This document shows positions 36,295 through 46,686 of a DNA stretch of 64,000 nt, piece by piece. The number at the start of each line of letters is the position of its first letter. Within the stretch, counting starts at the first letter, position 1. Made by a program: the position numbers and the translations under genes. Source of the stretch: Intoshia linei (taxonomy: Eukaryota; Orthonectida; Rhopaluridae); the NCBI GenBank assembly GCA_001642005.1, contig LWCA01000016.1:22896-86895 (forward strand). Reading direction: 5' to 3'. The notes beneath the pieces are model-generated. The model searched no databases and had not been told where the DNA came from. It was given only the letters and a program-made list of their open reading frames with translations.

Positions 36295-38204
36295 ATGAGT
36301 CCATTAAAATTACCCAAATCAAAGATTTCAAGTAGTTTCAGGGAGAAACAGTTTAGCTTGTTACACTGGAATAAACACATGGAAAAATACCAAGGTATAG
36401 AAGATAATTCCAAAATTATCAACCATGTTGAAATGGCTAAACATAATAATTTTCAGGATGCATGGATTTCTATTCAAGGTTTTTTATTTATATTAAAATT
36501 TAATTATATTAGGAATCATTTATGATGTGACTGAATTTTTAAATTATCATCCAAGTGGAGAAGATGAACTTATGAGAGTTGCGGGATTAGATGGAACTTT
36601 CTTTTTTAATCATGTATTATTTTATTTTATAGATGGCGTGTTTACACAAGTACATATTATTTTTTTATTTATAATAATTTGAGAGTTAGGTTTATCGGAA
36701 ATTGATTTTGAGAAATTGAGTTTTTCAAAGTCAAAAAACCAAATTACCATTATTAAAAAATAAAATCAATTTTACAAGTTTATATAACATACAATACGCG
36801 ACATAAGTCTTAGGCACCCTACACATTTTCATTAAAAACTACTATAAAGTTAATAAGGCGAATCTTGAACTTGAAATTAAATATCAGACTAATTAAAGAA
36901 TGATCTCACCAATATATAACCATGCTGATGTTATAAACTACTTATAAAAAGATACATTTTAATATAGTTTTATTTGAAATATTAAAAATATTTACGACAT
37001 AAGTCTTAGACACCTTGATAATTTCAATTAAAATTAATTAAATATCCATAAAAACGAAAAAAGTAATGAATTATTAATGATCTATAAATTAAAAATAACT
37101 ATTTGTTTAGTAAATGACNTTATCGATAAACAGATGTTATAACCGCTTTAATACTTACTTAAACTGATGATGAAACAAATAAAACGTTTTAAAATAAAAT
37201 TAAATTTTATATAATATAGTTATGGATTTTTCCCTTAAGCCTTAAGAATTGTAAAACTGAATTTTTTTTTTAGGGTTGGTATAACTATATTTTTCCCTAA
37301 TGAGTTTGTAAAAGTGGTTTATCTCTGAATGATTGGTAAAACTGGAATTTTCCTTCAAGGGTTGTTAAAACTGAATTTTTACTTCTAAGGTTGGTAAAAC
37401 TGGATTTTTCCTTAAAGCTTAGTAAAAGTGATTGTTAGTAGAAGTGATTGAGTTTAAGAATATTCTTAATATTTAAATTTATTTTTTTGTAGGCAAATAT
37501 CCACATCAAGATTATAATGCATACGAAAATGGCGAAGGTATAAGTACCTCAATGTAACTAATGTCCATTTAGGAACTATTCATTTACAAAAATATGGTAA
37601 TTAGTAATTACATTCAAAAACATTTACCATTTAAATTCAAATATACAGTAAAATATCTGGTTAAACATGGCTTAAGTCTCAGTTATTGTGACAAAAATAA
37701 TGAAGCTAAATATAAATTTAAAAATCAAAACTAAACATACCAAATATGCTTTGAAAATGACTGATTAAGCCTTTTGTAGTTGCACCACAAAGAATTCTGA
37801 TGTAAAATTGGAATTATTTTAGAAAACTATCGTTTCAGTCGGTATAGTGGTTACCAGCGGAATAAATATAATATGATACATTGCAATAATTTAAGTATTG
37901 AATTGAATAATTTACCAAAACCTCTAATTTTGAGATCCACAGTTTTTAGTAAACTTTGCAAAAAATGGTGTCCCAAATCGAGGTCTGACTGAATTACATA
38001 TAGAATGATATTTGTTTCTGGTAATGCACATTAAATCATTTGGGTAAAAAATTAAAAAAATAACGCCATTTTTTTTAAACTTATGCCCGTGGCCTCAAAA
38101 AGGTTACCACCCTGCATGAAATTTAATAAAAAATAATTCTAGATGAGTTGGCGAAAGAGCAGGCATTAAGGCAATTTTTCAAATCAAGAGCTTTTCTAGG
38201 ATAA
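36295..38204 (+). CDS. Small cytochrome b5-domain protein (CYB5R4 N-terminus-like)
   Basis: Exons 36295-36478, 36513-36613, 37493-37537, 37573-37596, 37823-37841, 38143-38204; 435 bp, or 144 aa, in phase. The start (FSLLHWNKHMEKY, then VEMAKHNNFQDAWISIQG|IIYDVTEFLNYHPSGEDEL and MRVAG) follows the N-terminal cytochrome b5 domain of the NCB5OR/CYB5R4 reductase, with the first haem His in YHPSGEDEL. The reductase half is absent: after the third exon comes only a short tail ending DELAKEQALRQFF. The second haem His is not clear (NH|ANIH region). The last four exons rest on splice phase alone. The long intron contains the N at 37119 and a duplicated block, so the join between exons 2 and 3 could be an assembly error. 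It converges on SLC39A7 with 60 bp between stop codons. Confidence 0.55.
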
Positions 38205-38264
38205 TGTGTGCAATTAAATAATTAATAATTATAATCAATTTATTGTTGTATTATATAAATACAT

Positions 38265-39594
38265 TTATTCATAATTTGCAATAATTATCATTATAAATAC
38301 TCCAAATCCAATAGCCATTAAATGTAAACAAGAAGTAAAAATATTCGTACAACTTTTAATAATTTGCGGAAGTAGATTTACACACGATATGTAAATAAAA
38401 CCTCCAGCAGTGATTGGCAAAGCATATTGGCTGGAATCTTTTACAAATTCTTCAACGTGTATTGCTAAAAATGTTCCAAATGGTCCACCGAGTGCTGTCA
38501 AAAATTGAAGTAATATAGCCTAAATTTTTAATATAAATTATGACATTTTTTCGTTACATTTTAAATACAATCTAATACAAATTCGCCATTAATTTTTTAA
38601 TTACCCGTAACAACCATTAGCGGCGGGGTAAATGTAAAAATTATTTTTTCATAATTTACAAAATATAAATATGAAAAAATGAATGAATGAATGAAATAAA
38701 TTAACAAATTGACTTTGATGGAACCTATTGTTTATCCATATTTCACAACCTCAATAAATGGGACTGATAAACGCAAACATTTCCGTAAAATAATGTATTT
38801 CAAGTAACCTTATGCTTAGAAATTCCCGATTGAACTAAAACAGAAAAATCGCCAACTTGATGTGGAAACTCGTGTAAAAGAATCATAAAACTTGACCCAA
38901 ATCCAACCTCCTTTGAAACATTAAATGAAGATCCAATAGCCAAACCATCGGTAAAATTGTGCAAAAAGTCTGCAATCAAATTAAGAATTGCTGCAGAAGA
39001 GATAGTACAACCGGCTGTAGCTAAAATAATTTTTTTTAAAAATTAATACTTTCAACGTCAATTACACAATTCCTTCTTTTTCAATTGTTTGAATCGTTTT
39101 CTATCTGAAGTGTCTTTTATTATTCTGACTATAATTTCTAAAACCATAAAAATTCCCATTCCAATTAGGACATATAGTCCTGTTTTCATTTCAAAATTAT
39201 GGTTGTGAGTATGTTGTTGATGAGCATGGTCATGTACATGGTGAGAATGGTCATGTAAATGGTGAGAATGGTCATGTAAATGGTGAGAATGGTCATGATC
39301 ATGATGAGAATGTAAATTTTGGTTATCTTGACTCACGTGTGAGTGACCAGCAAGTGCATGTGGAATGATATGAAGGAATGCATCACCCAACATACCTCCA
39401 GCTGCAAATGTTATCATAAGTTTAAAAAATATATCGTTTCGTTTAGAAGTATCAAACCGAATCAAATATAGAAAGGTTGCAGGTATCATCGATACGGCTA
39501 GAGATACCATAATTATCATGAAATGGTCTTCGTCTTTTGCCAACATTTTTAAAAATTTTGATAAATTTTTAATAGTAGGTATGGTAATTAACAC
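38265..39594 (-). CDS. SLC39A7: SLC39A7/ZIP7 (Catsup/KE4) zinc transporter
   Basis: Three exons: 39594-39066, 39020-38809, 38519-38265; 996 bp, or 331 aa. [18 protein letters not shown] is the family TM3 block. A His-rich loop of repeated HDHSHH units follows. TM4 has [13 protein letters not shown] and TM5 reads [10 protein letters not shown], the ZIP metal-binding motifs. The end ([31 protein letters not shown]) fits ZIP7. ZIP7 releases zinc from ER/Golgi into the cytosol. The usual HEFPHE is HEFPHQ here. No clear signal peptide, and the N-terminus is short, so an upstream exon may be missing. The stop codon TAA is inside AATAAA (38264-38269). Confidence 0.9.
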
Positions 39595-41021
39595 GTATTT
39601 GTTTAACTGTTTGTTAGCAATGTTTGTTACATATTTGTTAAAAATTATTTTTAAATTTTACAAAAGAAATGAAAATTTTAAAACTGTCTGATTATAATCA
39701 TCTGATAATTATCAGACTCTTATATACGATTTGTTTGTCTCAATTCTTGATACGGTATTATTGAGATAATAATTATAATCTCTATCCTTTACTTATATAC
39801 AATTGAATGTCTGTGTTACGGTTGATTTAAAAAATGAACAGTCGTAGAATTAAAAAAACCAAATTTCTAGTACAATTTTCTCCAGTGATGGCTATTATTA
39901 TTTTGTTTCTAATTTTCATTTTCCGAAATTGAGTCGTTCAGGAACAAAAACCTAATTGCCTTTTTTTAAAAAATATAATCAGCCAAAAATTTAAAAAACA
40001 TAAATTATAAGACGCTATTTAAAATCATTAAAATTGTCGTAATTATTACCTTTTGTTTTAAAAATTATAAATGTTTTAAAATTTTATAAAATTTATAAAT
40101 TTATTAATTCTGAAATAGTTTTTAAAATCATGAGGATTATCATACCTACAAAGATTGTATTTTCACGTTTAAAACGCCTGACCACCAGTTTTTGAAAAAT
40201 GAAAAGAGCCTTAGAATTAAATAAAAAAAAGAAAGATTATTCTGATTCAGCTTATTCCGTTTTTTTTATAGTTATAAAAAATTTAAAACTCAGAAATCAA
40301 CGCATTCCCGATTAAAAATAATTTTAAAAATATCAACTAATATTTTTCAAATGTCTGGATTAAAATTAAAAATAAAAAATATAAATATTCATCCTACAAT
40401 TTCAAAAAAAATGTCGATTGAACGTATAAATATTTGAAATACTTAATTATGAGTTTCAATCTCATAAATTGATTCATTATGTTTTTTATCAGTGCTACGC
40501 AGTTTCTCATTTGCAAAAACTTTCACTTTAATCTAAAGCAGTTCTTCTCAAAGGGGTCTACACAATATAACAGGGGATGTCCACAGTTAAAGGAATGTAT
40601 TATTTCAAGAATTAATTTAATATTATTAAGGAGAAAACACCAGTTGTGTTTAGTGGATTTAGTCTAAATCCAACTTCAAAAAAGAAAATCCCTTTTTTCA
40701 ATATTTTTTAAAAAATACACTTTTACCAAATTTAAAGAAAAAACCACTTTCTCACACAGTGTTTCCCAAGCGTGGGGCCAAGCCCCACTGGTTAAGCATG
40801 ACGAAATTTTTGGTGGGACATTGGAAATTTAGTGGGGATTACGACTTTTTGATGGGGCCTGGGAAATATTACAAATTTATAGGATTATGAAAATTTTAGA
40901 TTAATTTATTGTTAATTTTATACAATATTCTTAGGTTTATAAGTGGTTATGTGATACTTGAACCAATTAATTGTATTTCTAAAGTAGATAACAGTTAAGT
41001 AAGTACAAATCAGACAAAAAT
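39595..41021. other. Intergenic, CA-tailed repeats in reverse orientation
   Basis: About 39810-40480 is a degraded reverse copy (complement of CTGGAATAAGCTSTATCAGA at 40230-40260; CGCATTCCCGATTAAAAAT at 40300). 40670-40760 has AAGAAAATCCC/ACCAAA minisatellite-like sequence. TTTCCCAAGCGTGGGGCCAA (40767) looks like a hAT-MITE terminus. No gene seen. Confidence 0.5.
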
Positions 41022-42326
41022 TTACTGTTTATTAAAAACAAATATACATTTAAAAAGATAGGTACAACAAAAGAGTAAGCACCAAATAATTGGTATAAAA
41101 TAGTAAAGACTAGACCAAAATTGTAAAATACTTTGTGTGTTGATTGAAAGAACAGCTACAATACTAAAATCCAGAGAAATCTGTGTCAATATCCACATAA
41201 TAACTTTGAAAATTTTATTAAAAAGTAAATATTCATTTATACTGTGTTGAACAAAAAACAGTTTAAAAACATCAAAAATATAATCTTGAATAATGGTGGC
41301 AAAATAAATAAACATACCGCCAATGGTATAATGAACATTTGGTCCGTGCCAAATGATATTGAAAATTAAAATAATTGCTAAACTAAGCCGTTTATCAATA
41401 TTATTCAGATTAAATGGCTTGTAAACGGTCCGATACAATAATCGTTGCGTGTTTGTATTCCAAGTACGCATAATAAATCGCATCCGATAATTAAGCTTGA
41501 GAGGTATATAATCCATTCCATGGATCCATTGATTCTTTTCACCTGAAGCAACACCCATCAAATTCATACTCAATTCAACAATATAAAATCCTATATACAT
41601 TCTCAATTGAAAAATATTTGAAATGAGCATGCAATAAAAAACTCTGTAAATAAAACTTGTATTTTCGTATAAAGATGGAATAAAAAAATTATGGAATGAA
41701 TCAAAATAGAAAAGAAATGGTTGTGTAACAAGTATTGGCACAGCAATGTATTTGAAAATGTTGTAGTTGATGTGTGGTTTACTGGGGACATTGAATTGTA
41801 AAAATTCTGAATAATTGTAATGTGGAGAGAATAAACTACCAATGACACTAGTTTGAAAATAAAACAATTCAGACAAACATTCAATACGAGTTGTCCCTTG
41901 AGGAACTTTTTTTCCATACGTTTTTGAAATGCACGTGCCAGCACTAATCATTCTGCCACAGGTAATTAAAATAGAAAGGTATTGCAATGGAATATGCGAA
42001 TATACGCTATTAGTTTGATGCATCATAATTGACCAAAATAGGGACCATATAAAAACAATAGGGTGAATGTTTTTTCGAAAACAACTTTTTTCGTCCATAA
42101 ATTTCATTATAACATGAATCAATAAAATATTCACCAATGGACCGCATATAAATCTAAACGCCGCTTCATACCAAATTATTGGCAAAAATATTAAATATAT
42201 TACAGAATAAAGTTGTTTTTTGTGTCTACTTCCAATCGAAATGTATAAAAGTAATAAGTAGAATGACGACCAAATTCCCAAAATAATATCACCCTTGTTT
42301 TGAACATAAAAATTAAACAAATCCAT
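41022..42326 (-). CDS. MBOAT-family O-acyltransferase, copy 1 (single exon)
   Basis: An uninterrupted 434-aa frame, rich in membrane spans from residue 15 onward. WNTNTQRLLYRTVYKPF and the following FNIIWHGPNVHYTIGGMF are the two conserved blocks of membrane-bound O-acyltransferases; the His of IWHG is the presumed catalytic residue. FSPHYNYSEFLQF fits the family's GP..xY..FL motif. Related to lysophospholipid acyltransferases (MBOAT1/2/5/7), expected in the ER, transferring acyl-CoA to a lysophospholipid; the substrate cannot be read from sequence. Unlike almost every other gene here it has no introns. Roughly 40 residues differ from copy 2 at 45385. Confidence 0.85.
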   Translation of the reverse strand: MDLFNFYVQNKGDIILGIWSSFYLLLLYISIGSRHKKQLYSVIYLIFLPIIWYEAAFRFICGPLVNILLIHVIMKFMDEKSCFRKNIHPIVFIWSLFWSIMMHQTNSVYSHIPLQYLSILITCGRMISAGTCISKTYGKKVPQGTTRIECLSELFYFQTSVIGSLFSPHYNYSEFLQFNVPSKPHINYNIFKYIAVPILVTQPFLFYFDSFHNFFIPSLYENTSFIYRVFYCMLISNIFQLRMYIGFYIVELSMNLMGVASGEKNQWIHGMDYIPLKLNYRMRFIMRTWNTNTQRLLYRTVYKPFNLNNIDKRLSLAIILIFNIIWHGPNVHYTIGGMFIYFATIIQDYIFDVFKLFFVQHSINEYLLFNKIFKVIMWILTQISLDFSIVAVLSINTQSILQFWSSLYYFIPIIWCLLFCCTYLFKCIFVFNKQ

Positions 42327-45300
42327 AAGGAAATATAATTTCTCTATAAATATTTAAATCAAATAAATATTAGTTCGTTTTAATCTTTGGCAATTCACTG
42401 GTGATATTTCAAGTTAAATATTTACATACATTTATTAGAATTTATATATTGTCCTTTACTTTCATAAAATTGAATTTCTGTTTGTGTTATCGTATATTTA
42501 TAAAAAATTAACAGTGGCAGAATTAAAAAATCCAATTTTAATTGTTTTCCTCAGTGGATATTGATATGTATAATATACATTTGTATATATTTGATTTGAT
42601 ATTTGTATGTTTTATTTTCCGAATTTGAGTCCTTCAAGGTCAAAAACAGAATTTGGTCTCATTTAAAAATAAAATCAACCCAAAAATTTAATAAATTATA
42701 AATACTGGACGCGTTTTAAAATGATTAACATTGTCGTAAATCTCAGCCTCAGAAACGACACCTTCATGATCAAAACCACAAATTACACTGTTTTAAAAAT
42801 TAAACATCTAAAATTTAATAAAACTTAAATTCTGAGATATTCTTTAAAAGCATAAGCCTAAAAAGTGCATTTTCATGACCAAAACCCGAATTTCCGTTTT
42901 TTTTAAAAATGAAAATCTTTCTACAGTGAATCTCATATATTTTTCTATTGGTTTATTTATGCCATTTTTGTAATTTTTAATAATATTTAGAACTGCACAT
43001 CTGGAAATACTTAAATAATTATAAAAACCTGACTTATTTATTCCCTGAATTAAAACACGACATTGTATTTTTTTCGTCACTTATTCGCGTCATTCACTAA
43101 ACAAATAGATATATTTAATTTATAGATTATAAATAATTAGTAATTTATTAAATTTTAGTTTTTATTGATATTTAATTAACCATTAGACAACAAAATTCAA
43201 ATATATGCGACAGAAAAATGTCATGCTTAGTGCATTTCAATTGTTATATTCACGTTTGGCAATATTTTCTATCTGAAATATGTTAAGTACATTATGAGCG
43301 GGTTTAACATGAATTTAATTTTTGACATTTATATTTGAGCAAATTTATCATCTGTGTATTTCATGTAAAAAAACAATCAAAATGTCCAAGGCAGTGGTTC
43401 CTAAAGTGGTACACAGGGAATTCGAGGTGGTCCCGGACTACTGGTTGACAAGAAAATTTTTATATAAAATGAAAATAACATTTTTTTAACAATAATATTA
43501 GATTAGAATATTATTCATTATTGATCATTTATTATTATTATTATTAGTGAATTTAAATATCATTTTACCAAAATTAAGTGAAATTTTACCGAATAAAGTG
43601 AATAATTTTCACGTGCGTTAAATTTATTATCTGTAACGATTTAACTTATTTCGATAGTAGTTCCCAGAACCGAACCGATCAAGCTCGTGGTCAGTCCTAA
43701 AATGAAAAATAGCCCCTAAAAATTTTGTTACTTGTTTGATTTTCAAAAAAAAGGACAATTGGGGTTTTTGACCCGTAAGATGTGAGTTTGGAAGGTTCAA
43801 ATTAAGTTTGCGAACATCCTCGGAAAAATCTGTAATTGAAATGTGGACTTTATAATATTTGAAGACTGGTAGTTATTGAAATAAACGGGAACACACACAC
43901 AGACAAATATTGCATAGCATATTACAGATAAACCGTGCAAAATAAACTGGCACTTGTTAAAAAATATTACTTCTTCATAAAATATTACATAAAAACAACA
44001 ATAAAATAATTGGTCAAAGATATTTTCAAATATAAAAAATTCTTTACAAAGATGTTAGCAAAATAACAACGTATGACTAGGAATTGGAACAGACTCAAAA
44101 AATCAGAGTCGACTATGACTATATTTTTACACTTACATTCAAATTAGCCAGTGAAAATTATAACATTAAAAATTGTTTCATCGCGTTTATGTGAATAATT
44201 CAAAGACTTAATCCAAATTTTACCCTTTTGACAAGGATATATAATTATATATTTTTATAACTTTAATTATAATACAAGTTGGTGCCAATAGTTTATAATG
44301 GCTAATTTCTTAAGATTTAAATCAAATATTCCTGATGCTAAAATAATGTCAATTAAAAATCATAAGAAGTAAAGTAATATTCATATCATATTATTATGAT
44401 AAAATGAATATATATGTGAATAAAATTATAGAATTAAAATTAAATTAAAGTAAATTAAAATTAATAGAATTAAGTGACTACTTTTTAAATTATTAATGTT
44501 TTTAATGTTTGCATAATAACTTGGAACGCAGTGTATATGTGAATGAAAATTGAACGAGAAAATTTATTACTAAATTCATTCATAAATATACTAATTTCTA
44601 TTTTTTATGACAAAATGGTGCCTTAGAAAATAAAACTTGTCAATTGTCATCTTGATTTGGCTGCAAACAAGCATAGAGCTGAATAAGATCACTCTGATTA
44701 ATTAATTTTAATCAAATAGTTACCAAATAAAAAAATGAATCCCAAAGTGCTTTTTTGACCGTGAAGACGTCACTTTGTGAAATTAAAAATTTTTGTGTGT
44801 ATTAACTAGAGTTAACTGCATGTTCTGTAATTTTTTTAAAAATTCTAGGATTATTTTCATTTTCTAACAAAAAGGGCAATATGGTGTTTTGATAGTGAAA
44901 ATTAATTTTTTGAAAATTGCAATTTATAATAATTCTTATGATTTGAAAAATATAACAGGTTGTATGTTTTATAAAATTCTATAAAGGTTTTTTCATTTTT
45001 AAAATAAAAGGGTGATTTGTGGTTTTGACCATGAAGATATTTGGGATATACCTTTTGAAAATTATAATTTATGATAATGCTCGTGATTTTAAAATCTGTA
45101 TAAAATCGTTTGATTTATAAAAAAAGATAATTGGGTTTTTGACAGGAACAAGTGATGTTCAAATATTTGCCGAGTCGATTCCGAAACTTAAGTGTGACTA
45201 ATCAAATTTAAATTTAATATGAAATGACCGGTCAATGGTAAAACAACTTTTGAACCACTGCTTTAAAGGTGGTTTTTAATTTAATTTAACTAAATTTGTT

Positions 45301-45384
45301 GAATTAAAGAAGTCTCCTCGCCAGAGCTAGGTACTGTTTGTACAAAGTAGATAATAGTCCAATATTTACAAATCAGACAAAAAT
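42327..45384. other. Spacer between MBOAT copies, repeats only
   Basis: Holds reverse CA-tailed repeat debris (42460-42900), a hAT-like end (CAGTGGTTCCTAAAGTGGTA, 43394), a forward CA-tailed copy (about 43735-43925, ending ACACACACAC and GCATAGCATATTA) and another degraded copy (44730-45140). A block GCAAATTTATCATCTGTGTA at 43338 recurs near 51620. No gene seen. Confidence 0.5.
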
Positions 45385-46686
45385 TTACTGTTTATTAAAA
45401 ACAAATATACATTTAAAAAGATAGGTACAACAAAAGAGTAAGCACCAAATAATTGGTATAAAATAGTAAAGACTAGACCAAAATTGTAAAATACTTTGTG
45501 TGTTGATTGAAAGAACAACTACAATACTAAAATCCATCGAAATCTGTGTCAATATCCACATAATAACTTTGAAAATTTTATTGAAAAGTGAACATTCATT
45601 TATACTGTGTTGAACAGAAAACAGTTTAAAAAAATCAAAAATATAATCTTGAATAATGGTGGCAAAACAAATAAACATACCACCAATCGTATAATGAACA
45701 TTTGGTCCGTGCCAAATAATATTGAAAATTAACATAATTGCCATGCTAAGCCGTTTATCAATATTATTCAGATTAAATGGCTTGTAAACGGTCCGATACA
45801 ATAACCGTTGAGTGTTTGTGTTCCAAGTACGCATAATAAATCGCGTCCGATAATTAAGTTTGAGAGGTATGTAATCCATTCCATGGATCCATTGATTCTT
45901 TTCACATGAAGCAACACCCATCAAATTCATACTCAATTCAGCAATATAAAATCCTATATACATTCTCAATTGAAAAATATTTGAAATGAGCATGCAATAA
46001 AAAACTCTGTAAATAAAACTAGTATTCTCGAATATAGATGGATTAAAAAAATTATCGAATGAGACTAAAGAAAGAAATGATTGTGTAACAAGTATTGGCA
46101 CAGCAATGTATTTGAAAATGTTGTAGTTGATGTGTGGTTTACTGGGGACATTGAATTGTAAAAATTCTGAATAATTGTAATGTGGAGAGAATAAACTACC
46201 AATGACACTAGTTTGAAAATAAAACAATTCAGACAAACATTCAATATGAGTTGTCCCTTGAGGGGCTTTTTTTCCATACGTTTTTGAAATGCATGTGCCA
46301 GCACTAATCATTCTACCACAAGTAATTAAAATAGACAGGTATTGCAATGGAATATGCGAATATACGCTATTAGTTTGATGCATCATAATTGACCAAGATA
46401 TGGACCATATAAAAACAATAGGGTAAATGTTTTTCCGAAAACAACTTTTGTCGTTCATAAACTTCATTATGATGTGAATCAATAAAATATTCACTAATGG
46501 ACCGCATATAAATCTAAACGCCGCTTCATACCAAATTATTGGCAAAATTATTAAATATATTACAGAATAAAGTTGTTTCTTGTGTCTACTTTCAATCGAA
46601 ATGTATAAAAGTAGAAAATAGAGTGACGACCAAAATCCATGAATAATTTCACCTCTGTTTGGAACATAAAAATTGGACAAATCCAT
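45385..46686 (-). CDS. MBOAT-family O-acyltransferase, copy 2 (single exon)
   Basis: A 433-aa uninterrupted frame, about 90% identical to copy 1 by eye. It keeps WNTNTQRLLYRTVYKPF and IIWHGPNVHYTIGGMF. Differences cluster in the N-terminal 30 residues and in one loop (residues about 203-220, with a one-residue length change); the catalytic blocks are unchanged. The 3' flank is shared for about 20 bp past the stop, then diverges. Same orientation as copy 1, 3.06 kb apart. Both frames are intact, so both are probably expressed proteins. Confidence 0.85.
   Translation of the reverse strand: MDLSNFYVPNRGEIIHGFWSSLYFLLLYISIESRHKKQLYSVIYLIILPIIWYEAAFRFICGPLVNILLIHIIMKFMNDKSCFRKNIYPIVFIWSISWSIMMHQTNSVYSHIPLQYLSILITCGRMISAGTCISKTYGKKAPQGTTHIECLSELFYFQTSVIGSLFSPHYNYSEFLQFNVPSKPHINYNIFKYIAVPILVTQSFLSLVSFDNFFNPSIFENTSFIYRVFYCMLISNIFQLRMYIGFYIAELSMNLMGVASCEKNQWIHGMDYIPLKLNYRTRFIMRTWNTNTQRLLYRTVYKPFNLNNIDKRLSMAIMLIFNIIWHGPNVHYTIGGMFICFATIIQDYIFDFFKLFSVQHSINECSLFNKIFKVIMWILTQISMDFSIVVVLSINTQSILQFWSSLYYFIPIIWCLLFCCTYLFKCIFVFNKQ

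Noticed and set aside
16302-39594. A functional zinc-gene cluster (two ZnTs plus ZIP7)
   Set aside because: The ZIP gene is 13 kb away with unrelated genes and a transposon desert between; co-location is probably coincidence without evidence of shared regulation.
41603-41944. Minus-strand alternative-frame ORFs within both MBOAT genes
   Set aside because: Out-of-frame shadows; the main frames are intact and conserved.
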